Below, one piece after another: positions 1 through 8,458 of a stretch of 30,233 nt of DNA (within the stretch, counting starts at the first letter, position 1; each line of letters starts with the position of its first letter). The stretch lies in assembly GCA_028284565.1 (NCBI GenBank), contig JANQRM010000007.1, positions 1-30,233 of the forward strand, given 5' to 3'. The translations under genes were made by a program, and so were the position numbers. This stretch comes from Anaerolineae bacterium (GTDB lineage: Bacteria > Chloroflexota > Anaerolineae > Aggregatilineales > Phototrophicaceae). The notes below the pieces were generated by a model. It saw nothing but the letters and a program-made list of their open reading frames with translations. It had not been told where the DNA came from and searched no databases.

Positions 1-64
1 CGCGATTAGCACATAACTTAAAAGACTATTTGATGTAGTTAGAACGACATGATGAAACAATTAG

Positions 65-88
65 AGACCGGGATTGCTCGGTCTTTTT
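65..88 (+). terminator. Rho-independent terminator of a gene upstream of the window
   Basis: A stem AGACCG (65-70) pairs with CGGTCT (79-84) around an 8-nt loop and runs into a T tract (84-88). The T tract is on the plus strand, so it ends a transcript that began left of the window. Bases 1-64 hold no recognisable gene. It sits just beyond the 3' end of the facing response-regulator gene. Confidence 0.7.
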
Positions 89-96
89 GATTTCAA

Positions 97-771
97 TTAC
101 TCTTCATCTATAGGTGGGACAAATTCGTGAATATGATGCTTGATAGCGTAGGCGGTGGCTTCTGCCCGATTCGATACATTGAGCTTTGATAAGATACTAC
201 TGACATAATTTCGTACCGTTCCCTCTCCCAAATAGAGCTTAACAGCAACTTGTCGATTGGTATATCCTTCCGCGACAAGCGCAAGCACTGCCATTTCTTG
301 GGATGTTAAGTCGGCAAATGAAGACGCATTTTGCGCTTGTTGAGCTTTGCGCATTTCTGCGAATACACTCGCAGTCATGGCTGGGTCAAGCATACCTTCT
401 CCCCGACTAACGCGCTCAACTGCTTGAACCAACTCATTATCCCCAATGCGCTTAAGCAAATAACCAGATGCCCCGGCCTGAATCGCTGCCATGAGCAATT
501 CATCTTCTGCGTAGGATGTCAAAATAATGACCTTACAAGTTGGGACGTTTTCAGTAATTTCACGGCAAGCATCGATTCCAGATAAGCCCGGCATCCGGAT
601 ATCGAGTACGGCAACATCAGGTCGATGTTGTTTTGCTAGTCGTATTGCCTCTTCACCAGTTCCAGCTTCTGCCACCACTTTGAACCGACTTTGTTGCTCC
701 AAAAGCGCACGTAATCCTGCGCGAACTACGGCGTGGTCATCAGCAATCAGGATACGAACAGTCTGCGACAT
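97..771 (-). CDS. NarL/FixJ-family response regulator (receiver + LuxR HTH)
   Basis: DNA-binding two-component response regulator of 224 aa. The N-terminal receiver (about residues 5-125) has the acidic pair D11-D12, phosphoacceptor D57 in VLDIRMPG, and a conserved Lys in YLLKR. A LuxR-type helix-turn-helix (about 155-215) follows, with the typical pattern LTSQEMAVL, GYTNRQVA and GTVRNYVSSILSKL. An upstream in-frame ATG at 789 would add six residues. The ATG at 771 is preferred because TGAGG lies 9 nt before it and the extra residues precede the conserved beta-1 strand. It is divergent from the GAF histidine kinase, with 71 bp between the two starts, so the two are very probably a cognate pair sharing a regulatory region. 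Target genes cannot be told from the sequence. Confidence 0.93.
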   Translation of the reverse strand: MSQTVRILIADDHAVVRAGLRALLEQQSRFKVVAEAGTGEEAIRLAKQHRPDVAVLDIRMPGLSGIDACREITENVPTCKVIILTSYAEDELLMAAIQAGASGYLLKRIGDNELVQAVERVSRGEGMLDPAMTASVFAEMRKAQQAQNASSFADLTSQEMAVLALVAEGYTNRQVAVKLYLGEGTVRNYVSSILSKLNVSNRAEATAYAIKHHIHEFVPPIDEE

Positions 772-842
772 TGGGATAATCCTCAGCATGGCTGGTAATA
801 TCTATAAGTGTACCAGATTGGAACAGATAAAGAGAGCAGGCA

Positions 843-1952
843 ATGACGACCAAAACCTTGCATCGGCTAAGTGAAATTGTATCAAGCATTATGTATGCGT
901 TTTCTGCAGACGAGATTGAGACGATCTTACAACGTATCGCGCATGTTGCCCGTGAACTCACGGAGACAAAATATTCGGCATTGGGTATTCCGGATGAAGA
1001 GGGCGGTGTCAAATATTTCAAAGTATCGGGTATGCCACAGACGGAGGTTGATAAAATTGCCCATCCGCCAGTTGGAAAAGGGTTGATAGGGGCAATTATG
1101 CGAGAACGAAAAACGATACGCCTCGAAGCCATGCAAGACGACCCACGCTCAGTTGGTTTTCCTGCCCATCATCCACCGATGTACAGTTTGCTGGGCGTTC
1201 CGATTCAAATGGGACAACAATTATTTGGAATGCTCTATTTATGTGATAAGACGGATGGAAAACCCTTCACAGATGAAGACCAGATTTTAGTGGAAACATT
1301 AGCGACTTATGCCGCATTAGCTCTTGCTACGGCAGAGATTCATCAACAACAGAGCCAATTGCGGGTACTCCAAGAGCGAGAGCGCATAGGGATGGAGCTA
1401 CACGATGGGGTGATTCAATGGTTGTATGGTATTGGGATGCAATTGCAACTTCTGCAATCCAACGAACCCATTGCCGGAGAAAGCCTTCAACCCATTCTCC
1501 AAAATCTCGATCAGATTATTGAGGATATTCGGGGATTTATCCTGCGTCTAAAAACATCGGACGAAACGTCTAAGACGATTCGTGAGACATTTATTCATAT
1601 TCTCAAACGCCTGCATATTCCTGATAACTTGTATGTCATTATTGATGCGCCTGAGGTCATATCTCCCTTTGCACCTGCAATGTTTGAAAGTATTTGTTTG
1701 ATTTCACAGGAAATTTTGAGCAATACAGTTCGCCATGCCAATGCCAGTGAAGTTGAAATGCATTTCACGATTAATCCAGCGGATTGCGTACTCACGATTC
1801 GGGATAACGGCATTGGCTTTGACATGAATAACCCATCATCGGGTTTAGGTCTACAAAACATTCATCATCGCGCCAGACGCTATGGTGGTGAGGTGTCAAT
1901 CAATAGTGAACTACAAAACGGAACGGAAATCATAGTCCGAATCCCATTGTAA
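843..1952 (+). CDS. GAF-domain sensor histidine kinase (HisKA_3 / HATPase_c)
   Basis: 369-aa cytoplasmic sensor kinase without transmembrane segments. A GAF domain (about 15-165) should bind the signal. A HisKA_3 dimerisation/phosphoacceptor helix follows, with H187 in GMELHDGVIQW, then a HATPase_c domain. That domain has an N-box Asn in EILSNTVRHANASE, the DNGIGFD G1 box and a GLGLQNI G2 box. This is the NarX/LiaS/DesK class, which partners NarL-type regulators such as the divergent gene at 97-771. GAGCAGG lies just upstream of the ATG. The ligand is unknown; GAF kinases of this type can bind heme, nucleotides or small redox cofactors, and nothing here decides between them. The soluble architecture implies an intracellular cue. 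Confidence 0.93.
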   Translation: MTTKTLHRLSEIVSSIMYAFSADEIETILQRIAHVARELTETKYSALGIPDEEGGVKYFKVSGMPQTEVDKIAHPPVGKGLIGAIMRERKTIRLEAMQDDPRSVGFPAHHPPMYSLLGVPIQMGQQLFGMLYLCDKTDGKPFTDEDQILVETLATYAALALATAEIHQQQSQLRVLQERERIGMELHDGVIQWLYGIGMQLQLLQSNEPIAGESLQPILQNLDQIIEDIRGFILRLKTSDETSKTIRETFIHILKRLHIPDNLYVIIDAPEVISPFAPAMFESICLISQEILSNTVRHANASEVEMHFTINPADCVLTIRDNGIGFDMNNPSSGLGLQNIHHRARRYGGEVSINSELQNGTEIIVRIPL

Positions 1953-2050
1953 TGTCCCATGTCTAGTGATGGATGTCATATCTTTTCTAGTACCTTCATT
2001 TAGGAGTAACCCACTATCCTGAATGCATACCTGAAAAAAGGAGTGCCATC

Positions 2051-2530
2051 ATGTACGAAACAATTTATGTGCGCGATTGGATGACCAAAGAGGTCGTCAC
2101 GGTAACACCGGATTCTCTCCTTGCTGAAGCCCATCAAATCATGAAACGCAATGAAATCCGTCGCCTTATTGTGATAGGTGAGAAGCAAGAGGTTATCGGC
2201 ATTATAACGATTGGTGATGTGCGTCAAGCCAGACCCTCCGATGTCACAACACTCAGTATTTGGGAGATGAATTATCTGTGGTCGCAATTAACGATTAAGA
2301 AGATCATGACTCGCGACCCCTTTACAACAACACCCGATACGCCAATCATCGATGTTGCAGAGATGATGTACAAGCATAAAGTTAGTGGCTTACCCGTTCT
2401 GGATGACGGTAAATTAGTTGGTGTGATTACCGAGTCTGATATTTTTAAGATGTTGATTGCTCAACGGGGTGAAAAGGACCCATTCGAGATAGTTGCAACG
2501 AACCGGGATGATGCGGTGTCTCCTGCCTAA
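2051..2530 (+). CDS. CBS-domain pair protein
   Basis: 159-aa protein made of two CBS motifs (about residues 8-60 and 88-145), recognised from VRDWMTKEVVTVTPDS, GIITIGDVRQA, IMTRDPFTTTPDTP and LVGVITESDIFKML. A CBS pair (Bateman module) usually binds adenine nucleotides and acts as an energy or ligand sensor. No catalytic domain is attached, so the partner is unknown. AAGGAG stands 8 nt before the ATG. It is followed 60 bp later by a second CBS-pair gene, and they are probably co-transcribed. The two proteins are clearly related but not close copies. Confidence 0.9.
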   Translation: MYETIYVRDWMTKEVVTVTPDSLLAEAHQIMKRNEIRRLIVIGEKQEVIGIITIGDVRQARPSDVTTLSIWEMNYLWSQLTIKKIMTRDPFTTTPDTPIIDVAEMMYKHKVSGLPVLDDGKLVGVITESDIFKMLIAQRGEKDPFEIVATNRDDAVSPA

Positions 2531-2556
2531 ACTGAAGCCTTACATCAAATTCAAAA

Positions 2557-2577
2557 TAGAGGCGCAATTTGCCTCTA
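2557..2577 (+). other. Intercistronic hairpin between two CBS genes
   Basis: TAGAGGC (2557-2563) and GCCTCTA (2571-2577) form a perfect 7-bp stem with a 7-nt loop, only 4 nt before the SD of the next gene (GGAG at 2581). No T tract follows, so this is not a standard terminator. It could stabilise the upstream mRNA or tune initiation of the downstream CBS gene. Confidence 0.5.
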
Positions 2578-2590
2578 CTAGGAGTAGCAA

Positions 2591-3028
2591 ATGAATGTGG
2601 TCGATATAATGACCCATGAGCCAATTACGACGCGCGTAGATACCAGTCTCGATAAAATTATGGATTGTATGGCTGAAAATAATATTCGTCATTTGCCTGT
2701 GATGAACCCAAGTGGGCAAATGGTTGGAATTATTTCGGATAGAGATTGTCGGCTGGCATCAAATTCGCCTTATTTGTCAAGAGAGTTTTGGAAAGCAAAA
2801 CATGCTGTAAAGCAGTTAACAGCTTCTATGTTTATGACCCCTGCTCCGATTACCGTTGATTTGCATGCACCAGCGGTTGATGTGGCACGTCTAATGGTTT
2901 CTCATCATATTGGTTGTTTGCCCGTCATGCGCGATGAAACACTGGTTGGCATTGTGACGAGGTCTGATGTGTTGACGGCATTCATGCGGATGTATGAGTA
3001 TTTCACTCACAACTCTGACACAGAATAG
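2591..3028 (+). CDS. CBS-domain pair protein
   Basis: 145-aa protein consisting of two CBS motifs (about 1-52 and 75-135): VDIMTHEPITTRVDTS, GQMVGIISDRDCRLA, FMTPAPITVDLHAP and LVGIVTRSDVLTAF. Like its upstream neighbour it lacks any attached effector domain and is expected to be a soluble adenylate-sensing module. GGAG lies 7 nt before the ATG. Tandem stand-alone CBS proteins beside a two-component pair suggest a small regulatory cluster, but no functional link is visible. Confidence 0.9.
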   Translation: MNVVDIMTHEPITTRVDTSLDKIMDCMAENNIRHLPVMNPSGQMVGIISDRDCRLASNSPYLSREFWKAKHAVKQLTASMFMTPAPITVDLHAPAVDVARLMVSHHIGCLPVMRDETLVGIVTRSDVLTAFMRMYEYFTHNSDTE

Positions 3029-3035
3029 TCGCGTC

Positions 3036-3065
3036 TTGATATGCTTATCCTCATCCATGTATAGT
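3036..3065 (+). promoter_or_regulatory. Sigma-70-type promoter for trmB
   Basis: TTGATA (3036-3041) and TATAGT (3060-3065) are separated by 18 bp, predicting a start near 3072, about 30 nt before the trmB ATG. It was found by reading alone. Confidence 0.5.
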
Positions 3066-3102
3066 ATCTACAATTTAACCGTTTGATACATTCGCTGGAT
3101 GC

Positions 3103-4086
3103 ATGCAAAAACTCAATCTCCTTAATTTAGACTGGTCGCCCGATTGGTCAACAATAGTTGGTAAAAAACATCCCCTCATTGTTGAAATTGGTTTCGGCAA
3201 TGGCGATTTTTTAGTTCATCTCGCAAAAACGAACCCAGACCACAATATCATCGGCTTTGAAGTCTCGAATCAGTCGATTGGCAAAGCGGAACGCAAAATC
3301 AAATCGAATAAGCTAAGCAATGCACGAGTGGTCCATGCACGTGGCGAATCGGCTTTAGCGCATCTGCTCGAACCTCAGTCTGTTACGGAATTTCATATCA
3401 ACTATCCCGATCCATGGTTCAAAAAACGCCATGTGGGACGACGACTCATACAATCAGATACACTCGATTATCTTGCCAGTCGCTTAGTCGAGGGTGGATT
3501 GCTGTATCTAGCGACAGACATTCGTGACTATGCTGAGATGTGTCATGAATTGTTGAGCCGACATCCTGCATTAGACAATACCTTTGATATGCCATGGGTG
3601 GATGCAATCGAGGGACGAGTTATTACCAAATATGAACAAAAAGGTTATCGAGAAGGTCGCCCAGGACATTACTTTCGTTATCATCGGAATGCCGAAACGG
3701 TGCAACATCTACCAGTCATTAAGGACTATCCCATGCCCCATCTTTTCTTCAAGACTTCACTGTCGGCATTAGACATCGTTGAGCAATTTGAGAAACAATA
3801 TCACAAGTTCGGAGATACACATATCACGGTGTTGTATGCTTATGCGAACCCGAAGACTGAATCCGTCTTGTTCGAGGTGATTCTCCTTGAGCCAACCATC
3901 GAACAACATATTGCCCTACTTCTTAATCAACAGCGTGATGGTGAGCAATACGTCCTGCAATTGAGTTCAATTGGTTTATCACGTCCGACACAAGGGGTGC
4001 ATCAAGCGGTGGCATTCTTGGGGGATTATCTGGCGAGCCAACATCCAGATGCACAAGTCACTGACCGTAAGCTGAAAGTGGAATAA
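3103..4086 (+). CDS. trmB: tRNA (guanine-N7-)-methyltransferase TrmB with C-terminal extension
   Basis: Makes m7G46 in tRNA variable loops using S-adenosylmethionine. The Rossmann-like SAM site is EIGFGNGDFLVHLA (about residues 22-35). The family motif INYPDPWFKKRHVGRR lies near 99-114 and contains the catalytic/tRNA-binding Asp. The next motif, LYLATDIRDYAEM, follows near 130. At 327 aa it is about 100 residues longer than E. coli-type TrmB; the core ends near residue 210 and the remainder is an alpha/beta extension. Long C-terminal regions are known in some TrmB proteins, for instance from Aquifex and Thermus-type organisms. The SD before the ATG is weak. The stop codon abuts the 3' end of the facing RNase P RNA gene. 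Confidence 0.92.
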   Translation: MQKLNLLNLDWSPDWSTIVGKKHPLIVEIGFGNGDFLVHLAKTNPDHNIIGFEVSNQSIGKAERKIKSNKLSNARVVHARGESALAHLLEPQSVTEFHINYPDPWFKKRHVGRRLIQSDTLDYLASRLVEGGLLYLATDIRDYAEMCHELLSRHPALDNTFDMPWVDAIEGRVITKYEQKGYREGRPGHYFRYHRNAETVQHLPVIKDYPMPHLFFKTSLSALDIVEQFEKQYHKFGDTHITVLYAYANPKTESVLFEVILLEPTIEQHIALLLNQQRDGEQYVLQLSSIGLSRPTQGVHQAVAFLGDYLASQHPDAQVTDRKLKVE

Positions 4087-4089
4087 AAA

Positions 4090-4449
4090 TCTAGGTCAAC
4101 CTATAAGCCGCGTTCTGTACTCCAAATGGAGCGGGAATCATCTATCTAGGATGCCGATTACTCGACACCTCTTGCGGTGTACCCAGCACTTTTTGCGGGA
4201 CGAACAGCCCCAATGTGCCTTATTTCACCTTGCTCCCAGTTGGGTTTACCCAGCCACCGACATTACTGTCGATGCTGGGGGTCTCTTACACCCCCGTTTC
4301 ACCCTTACCTCACAAGGAGGCGGTCTGCTTTCTGTTGCACTCTTCCGTCGGCTTGCACCGCCCGGCAGTTAGCCGGAACCGTGTTCTATGGAGCGCGGAC
4401 TTTCCTCGATAATCACAGGGATTACCGCGATTCCCCAGTCAACCTAGAC
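4090..4449 (-). ncRNA. rnpB: RNase P RNA (bacterial type A), M1-like
   Basis: Catalytic RNA that matures tRNA 5' ends. Read on the minus strand it shows the universal core. The 5' CR-I/P4 strand is GAGGAAAGTCCGCGCTCC, followed by GGGTGAAACGG and GGTAAACCC. The 3' core is ACAGAACGCGGCTTATAG. The two ends form the P1 helix: TCTAGGT at 4448-4442 pairs with ACCTAGA at 4091-4097, extended by wobbles to about 12 bp. A T run on the minus strand directly follows the P1 3' strand (plus-strand AAAAA at 4086-4090), so P1 plus U-tract may also end transcription. The length of about 360 nt fits type A. Short ORFs here are artefacts of this RNA gene. Confidence 0.96.
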
Positions 4450-4455
4450 ATTGAC

Positions 4456-4461
4456 ATTATA
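4456..4461 (-). promoter_or_regulatory. -10 box of rnpB
   Basis: A perfect TATAAT on the minus strand (4461 to 4456) ends 7 bp before the predicted first base of RNase P RNA (about 4449). The -35 region 17 bp upstream is poor. The match between the -10 position and the independently predicted P1 5' end supports both. Confidence 0.6.
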
Positions 4462-4903
4462 CATTGAAGCGTGAACCATTTATAGTGATGGCATGAAAAA
4501 TGGTCTTCGTGATTGTGATGTAAAATCGAAAAGTTAATCGCCAGAGTAAGTGCCATAAATACGAATAGGTTGATTATTGAATCATTATTGATTCGACAAT
4601 AATTTCTCGTGAAATGTGAATACAATATGAGGTTTTATGGGTGATAAAAGGTCAAAAAAGATGTGCAAGCGAGGGTTGAGGTCGTTTGCGAGGGTTTTTG
4701 CGATTTTTGTCCAGCGTTGTTTGCTCATTTTGGTTAAGAATCAACATATTTAGGGTTAGTAGTGGGTTAGAAATTCATCATGCTGTCTCTATGACTCGGT
4801 GGTGTGATGAGCGTCAGGTACTCGTGGGTGAGGTGTCTATTTACATCCACTTGGAAATCGCATACGCTAAACCTGTTTGAGCTAAGTCAGTTTTAGGATG
4901 TCT
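4462..4903. other. AT-rich non-coding gap between rnpB and the transglutaminase gene
   Basis: About 440 bp with no convincing gene. It contains an AT-rich imperfect hairpin: ATTATTG (4573-4579) with CAATAAT (4597-4603), and inner AATC (4580-4583) with GATT (4590-4593). A GCGAGGGTT motif is repeated around 4670-4700. A 64-codon ORF at 4686-4880 has no SD and no recognisable composition, so I do not call it. The part nearest 4900 should carry the promoter of the next gene. Confidence 0.5.
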
Positions 4904-7321
4904 ATGTCAGCACGAATGAAACGAATGGGACGCAGTTGGCAACGCTTTTTCTTGCAAGGTGATTTTGCTTTGCTATTGATTGCGACTGTGATTCTCGTCA
5001 TGCCCGTTCTCTCACTAGATGCGGCTGGCTGGCCCCTTGCGATGCGGACAACCATTCCCGTATTGGTGATGAGTGTCGCCTTTGGCTTCATCCTTGCACG
5101 CAGTCAATACAATGAATTCCTCGCTCTGATCATCAGTGGGCTTTATGGGTTTGGTGTGGTCCTAGTTGTTGCGGGATTCAATGAACCGGGCAACGTTTTA
5201 CAAGGTATGGTAGATGTCATTGTCCGTACCATTCGTTGGTCAATTGATGCCTTTGTTGGTGGAATCAATCAAGATAATCTCGTCTTTACGCTCTTAGTGT
5301 CGCTCTTGTTCTGGTTCTTGGGATACAATGCCATTTGGCATATGTTCCGCTTGGATCGGGTCTGGCGGGTAATTTTGCCACCGGGTTTAATCCTGATCAC
5401 GAACATGATAGTCTATTCGGGCGATGTCTCCCTCGAAATTTATCTGATTGTGTACATCTTCTTCTCATTGATTCTGGTCGTGCGCTCTAACTTAGAAGAC
5501 CGTCAATGGGAGTGGTACGTCAACGGGATTCGTGTACCCCAGCAAATCCGCCGACAATTCCTTTCAGTCGGGGCAGTGTTTGCAATGATTACTTTGTTGA
5601 TTGCATGGGCAATCCCAACGAACAACGTTCAAGAGAGCCTAGACCGTTTCCAAACTTTCCTCCAAGCCGATCCCATCCAACAATTCAGTGAAATCTGGAA
5701 TCGCCTTTTTGCACCAATTGAAAGCGAAGGTCCAGCAACAACTGATTATTATGGCGGAGATTTGCTCAATTTGGGTGGGGCAATCCGTTTAGGTGAGCAG
5801 GTCGTTCTACTGGTTGAAGCCCCTAATGTCGGACATCGATATTATTGGCGTTCTCGTGTATTTGAACGTTATGAAGAAGGGCAATGGTCGCCTTCGGCAA
5901 GCCTACGTGTGACGGATACGAATCTGCCACTGGATGTCAAACAGAATGAACAGACATTAGGTCTTGCTCGCCAACCGATTGAACAACGCTTTACTATTGG
6001 TACAAACTCATCGCGTCTCTATCACGTCGCTCAACAGCCGGATATTGTGAATGCAACCGGACAAATTGACCTGTCATATATTGATGAACCTGCCAATAAC
6101 CTGATGAATATCTCAGTGATGCGTCCACTTCAGGTCTTGCGTCGTGGTGACACTTATACTGCAACCAGCCAACTCAGTGTGGCGACAGCTGACCAATTGC
6201 GTTCTGCACCGACTAATTACCCTGAATGGGTAACAGGGGCAAATCTCTATGTTGGCAATGTCAGTGGGCGCGTCTTGCAACTGGCACGCGATATTGTAAC
6301 CGAAGCGGGTGCGACTAACCCCTATGATCAAGCGAAAGCGATTGAAACATGGTTGAGGGAAAATATCACCTATGATGAAACGATTACGGCTCCTCCGCCC
6401 AATGTTGATCCGATAGACTGGACATTGTTTGAATCACGACGAGGTTACTGTACCTACTATGCCACATCCATGATTGTCATGCTCCGTAGCTTGGGTATTC
6501 CCTCGCGCATGGCGGCAGGTTTCTCTCAAGGTGAATATGATGCCAGCACAGGGCAATATGTGGTGCAAGAACGTGACGCACATACATGGGTTGAGGTCTT
6601 CTTCCCTGGTTATGGTTGGATTGAATTTGAACCAACTGCTGCTGAAGCTCCATTGAATCGAGATGGGGATAATTTAGGTGATAATACACCTCAACAATCT
6701 GTCCCTATTCCGACGTTGACTCCCACTCCAACGTTCACACCGACCTTTGTGCCAAGTCCGACTCCGCAAGTGACACCGAATCAGCAACAACCGGATAATG
6801 CGCCCCAACCGACCATTACACTTACACCTAGTCCGAGTCCAACGGCAACGCCAGTTGTTGTCCCAACTGTTCAGCCTCCCATTGAACCGCGTTCTGAGTC
6901 CCTGCTTTCTTTCTTGCTTCCAGCTGTGGGGGCGGCATTGGTCATCGTGACCTTGATTATCCTCTTTGCGTTGATATTGCTGTTGCTCTATTGGTGGTGG
7001 GAATGGCGTGGTATGGGAGGATTGAGTCCTGTCGCACGGGCTTATGCGCGTTTAGAGCGATATGTGAGTTTGATTGGGATACGTACACGTAAAGAACAGA
7101 CTCCTGCAGAAAAGGGAAAACAGATTGCGAGCAAGGTTCCCTCTGCCCAACGTCCAGTCAATGCGATTACCAAGATGTATACTGAAGAACGTTATCGTGG
7201 CAATCAAGACTCGGTGCAACGTGCACAGAACATGCAATCTTCTGATGTTGCTTGGTCTCACGCGCGGAAGAACATTCTCAAACGCTATCTCAGAAGGTTC
7301 ATTCCCTTTTTAAGGGATTAA
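4904..7321 (+). CDS. TgpA-like membrane transglutaminase with DUF4129-like C-terminus
   Basis: About 805 aa. About six membrane helices occupy roughly residues 20-215. A large extracytoplasmic part follows, ending in a transglutaminase-core (papain-like) domain with C516 in RRGYCTYYATSM, H560 in RDAHTWVEVF and the FEPT motif (E576 where many homologues have Asp). A Thr/Pro-rich stalk (about 598-660), one long membrane helix and a cytoplasmic DUF4129-like tail (ARAYARLERYVSLIG) complete it. TgpA-type proteins are essential or envelope-related in some bacteria; the substrate is unknown. AGGA at 4895-4898 is correctly spaced (5 nt) for the ATG at 4904; the ATG at 4898 overlaps that SD and is less likely. 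It appears to be monocistronic, with a terminator at 7341. Confidence 0.93.
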   Translation: MSARMKRMGRSWQRFFLQGDFALLLIATVILVMPVLSLDAAGWPLAMRTTIPVLVMSVAFGFILARSQYNEFLALIISGLYGFGVVLVVAGFNEPGNVLQGMVDVIVRTIRWSIDAFVGGINQDNLVFTLLVSLLFWFLGYNAIWHMFRLDRVWRVILPPGLILITNMIVYSGDVSLEIYLIVYIFFSLILVVRSNLEDRQWEWYVNGIRVPQQIRRQFLSVGAVFAMITLLIAWAIPTNNVQESLDRFQTFLQADPIQQFSEIWNRLFAPIESEGPATTDYYGGDLLNLGGAIRLGEQVVLLVEAPNVGHRYYWRSRVFERYEEGQWSPSASLRVTDTNLPLDVKQNEQTLGLARQPIEQRFTIGTNSSRLYHVAQQPDIVNATGQIDLSYIDEPANNLMNISVMRPLQVLRRGDTYTATSQLSVATADQLRSAPTNYPEWVTGANLYVGNVSGRVLQLARDIVTEAGATNPYDQAKAIETWLRENITYDETITAPPPNVDPIDWTLFESRRGYCTYYATSMIVMLRSLGIPSRMAAGFSQGEYDASTGQYVVQERDAHTWVEVFFPGYGWIEFEPTAAEAPLNRDGDNLGDNTPQQSVPIPTLTPTPTFTPTFVPSPTPQVTPNQQQPDNAPQPTITLTPSPSPTATPVVVPTVQPPIEPRSESLLSFLLPAVGAALVIVTLIILFALILLLLYWWWEWRGMGGLSPVARAYARLERYVSLIGIRTRKEQTPAEKGKQIASKVPSAQRPVNAITKMYTEERYRGNQDSVQRAQNMQSSDVAWSHARKNILKRYLRRFIPFLRD

Positions 7322-7340
7322 GTTAGATTGCACAACGAAC

Positions 7341-7367
7341 CGGTAGGTGATTTGCCTGCCGTTTTTT
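7341..7367 (+). terminator. Rho-independent terminator of the transglutaminase gene
   Basis: CGGTAGGT (7341-7348) pairs with GCCTGCCG (7354-7361), including two G-U pairs, and is followed by six Ts (7362-7367). It lies 20 bp after the transglutaminase stop. Confidence 0.85.
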
Positions 7368-7430
7368 GATTCTCATAAGTTCGGTATACTTAGCAAAACA
7401 TGGGGAACATAGAGCCAATAGGAATATGAG

Positions 7431-8015
7431 ATGCCCAAGAAAGTTGATATTTTAAGTAAAGAAGAAGTATTCAAGAAAGCCTTTTTTCGGATAGAAAAAG
7501 TACGGTTACGTCATGAACTCTATAATGGAGAAATGAGTCGTGAACTCACGCGCCTCAACTTCAATCGAGGCGATAGTGTTGCGGCATTGATTCATCAAAC
7601 CGATGATGACACATTAATTCTAACGGAACAATTTCGTTACCCTGCCTACGTAAAGGGTGAAGGCTGGCTGGTGGAAGTGCCTGCAGGGACAGTTGAAGAG
7701 GGCGAAGAGCCTGTTGAGACGATGCACCGCGAACTTGAAGAAGAAATCGGCTATCGAACGGATGAATTCCGCCATATCCATACTTTTTTTGTGAGTCCGG
7801 GCGGTACATCAGAGCGTATTCATCTCTTCTATGCGCGCGTCGAATCCGAAGACAAAATCAGCAAAGGCGGGGGTGTCCCACTGGAAGGTGAAGACATCCG
7901 TGCGCTGATTATCTCGGTTGATGACGCACTGGAGATGTTAGAAGAGGGCAAAATTATGGATGCAAAAACGCTGATTGCCCTCCAATGGCTTAAATATCAT
8001 CGAGATGATGATTAG
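7431..8015 (+). CDS. NUDIX hydrolase, ADP-ribose pyrophosphatase type
   Basis: 194-aa NUDIX hydrolase. The full Nudix box is present at about residues 86-108 as AGTVEEGEEPVETMHRELEE followed by EIGY, with the metal-binding RE-x2-EE-x-G intact. The strand before it (EQFRYPAY) and SPGGTSERIHLFYA after it are typical of ADP-ribose pyrophosphatases, which split ADP-ribose to AMP and ribose-5-phosphate. The substrate call is by family resemblance and other nucleoside-diphosphate sugars are possible. AGGA lies 9 nt before the ATG. A TATACT at 7385-7390 may be its -10 box. The stop overlaps the stop of the convergent DUF952 gene by 3 bp. Confidence 0.92.
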   Translation: MPKKVDILSKEEVFKKAFFRIEKVRLRHELYNGEMSRELTRLNFNRGDSVAALIHQTDDDTLILTEQFRYPAYVKGEGWLVEVPAGTVEEGEEPVETMHRELEEEIGYRTDEFRHIHTFFVSPGGTSERIHLFYARVESEDKISKGGGVPLEGEDIRALIISVDDALEMLEEGKIMDAKTLIALQWLKYHRDDD

Positions 8016-8389
8016 TCGATTATTTCATCCGGCAGACTAAATGTCCCATCTGGATTCGATGGAAAATCGACTACTTGGACCACTGCTGTTAAATTAATCG
8101 GACCATACACATGGGGGAATAAATCTGTTTCTTCGACAGGGGGGGGATTATCAGGATCCGGATCGGGATGTGCAGGTGCTTCCCATACGACTTTTACATC
8201 GAGCTTATCTGGGGTAATACAGAGTAAGACCAAGTCTTGTTGCCCACGATAAAAGGCATTCGCCACTTTGATCACCTGTTTGGAAGTTGAGTTGTGGATA
8301 AAACCTTCTGTTTCCAACGATTCAGCGCGATAGTCACCACGTTCTTGCGCCTGTTGCCAATCGGAACGTGAGGTAATGTGGTAAATCAT
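8012..8389 (-). CDS. DUF952 family protein
   Basis: 125-aa small soluble protein. It opens with MIYHITSRSDWQQAQERGDY and contains EGFIHNST and FPHVYGPINLTAVVQVVDF, the hallmarks of DUF952, a family of unknown function structurally related to ADP-ribosyltransferase-like folds. The open frame runs further 5' to 8752, but the upstream part overlaps the divergent GNAT gene and has no family match, so the ATG at 8389 is the start; AAGGG lies about 9 nt before it. An Asp/Pro-rich loop (HPDPDPDNPPPVEE) lies in the middle. It is convergent with the NUDIX gene. Since both families can relate to ADP-ribose chemistry, a functional link is conceivable but speculative. Confidence 0.85.
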   Translation of the reverse strand: MIYHITSRSDWQQAQERGDYRAESLETEGFIHNSTSKQVIKVANAFYRGQQDLVLLCITPDKLDVKVVWEAPAHPDPDPDNPPPVEETDLFPHVYGPINLTAVVQVVDFPSNPDGTFSLPDEIID

Positions 8390-8458
8390 CAAACGTACCC
8401 TTTTTCGATTTGAGGTAGAATTGTCCAAATAATCTACCCAAGTGCAGGATAAAAACCC

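Noticed and set aside
1..64. Possible end of a gene at the left edge
   Set aside because: It is too short to identify; only the following terminator is clear.
4151..4625. Several open frames on both strands near 4151-4625
   Set aside because: They lie within or next to RNase P RNA, whose conserved core and helices explain the region, and they have no ribosome-binding sites.
4686..4880. 64-codon frame before the transglutaminase gene
   Set aside because: There is no SD and no plausible family or composition; the region is AT-rich and repetitive.
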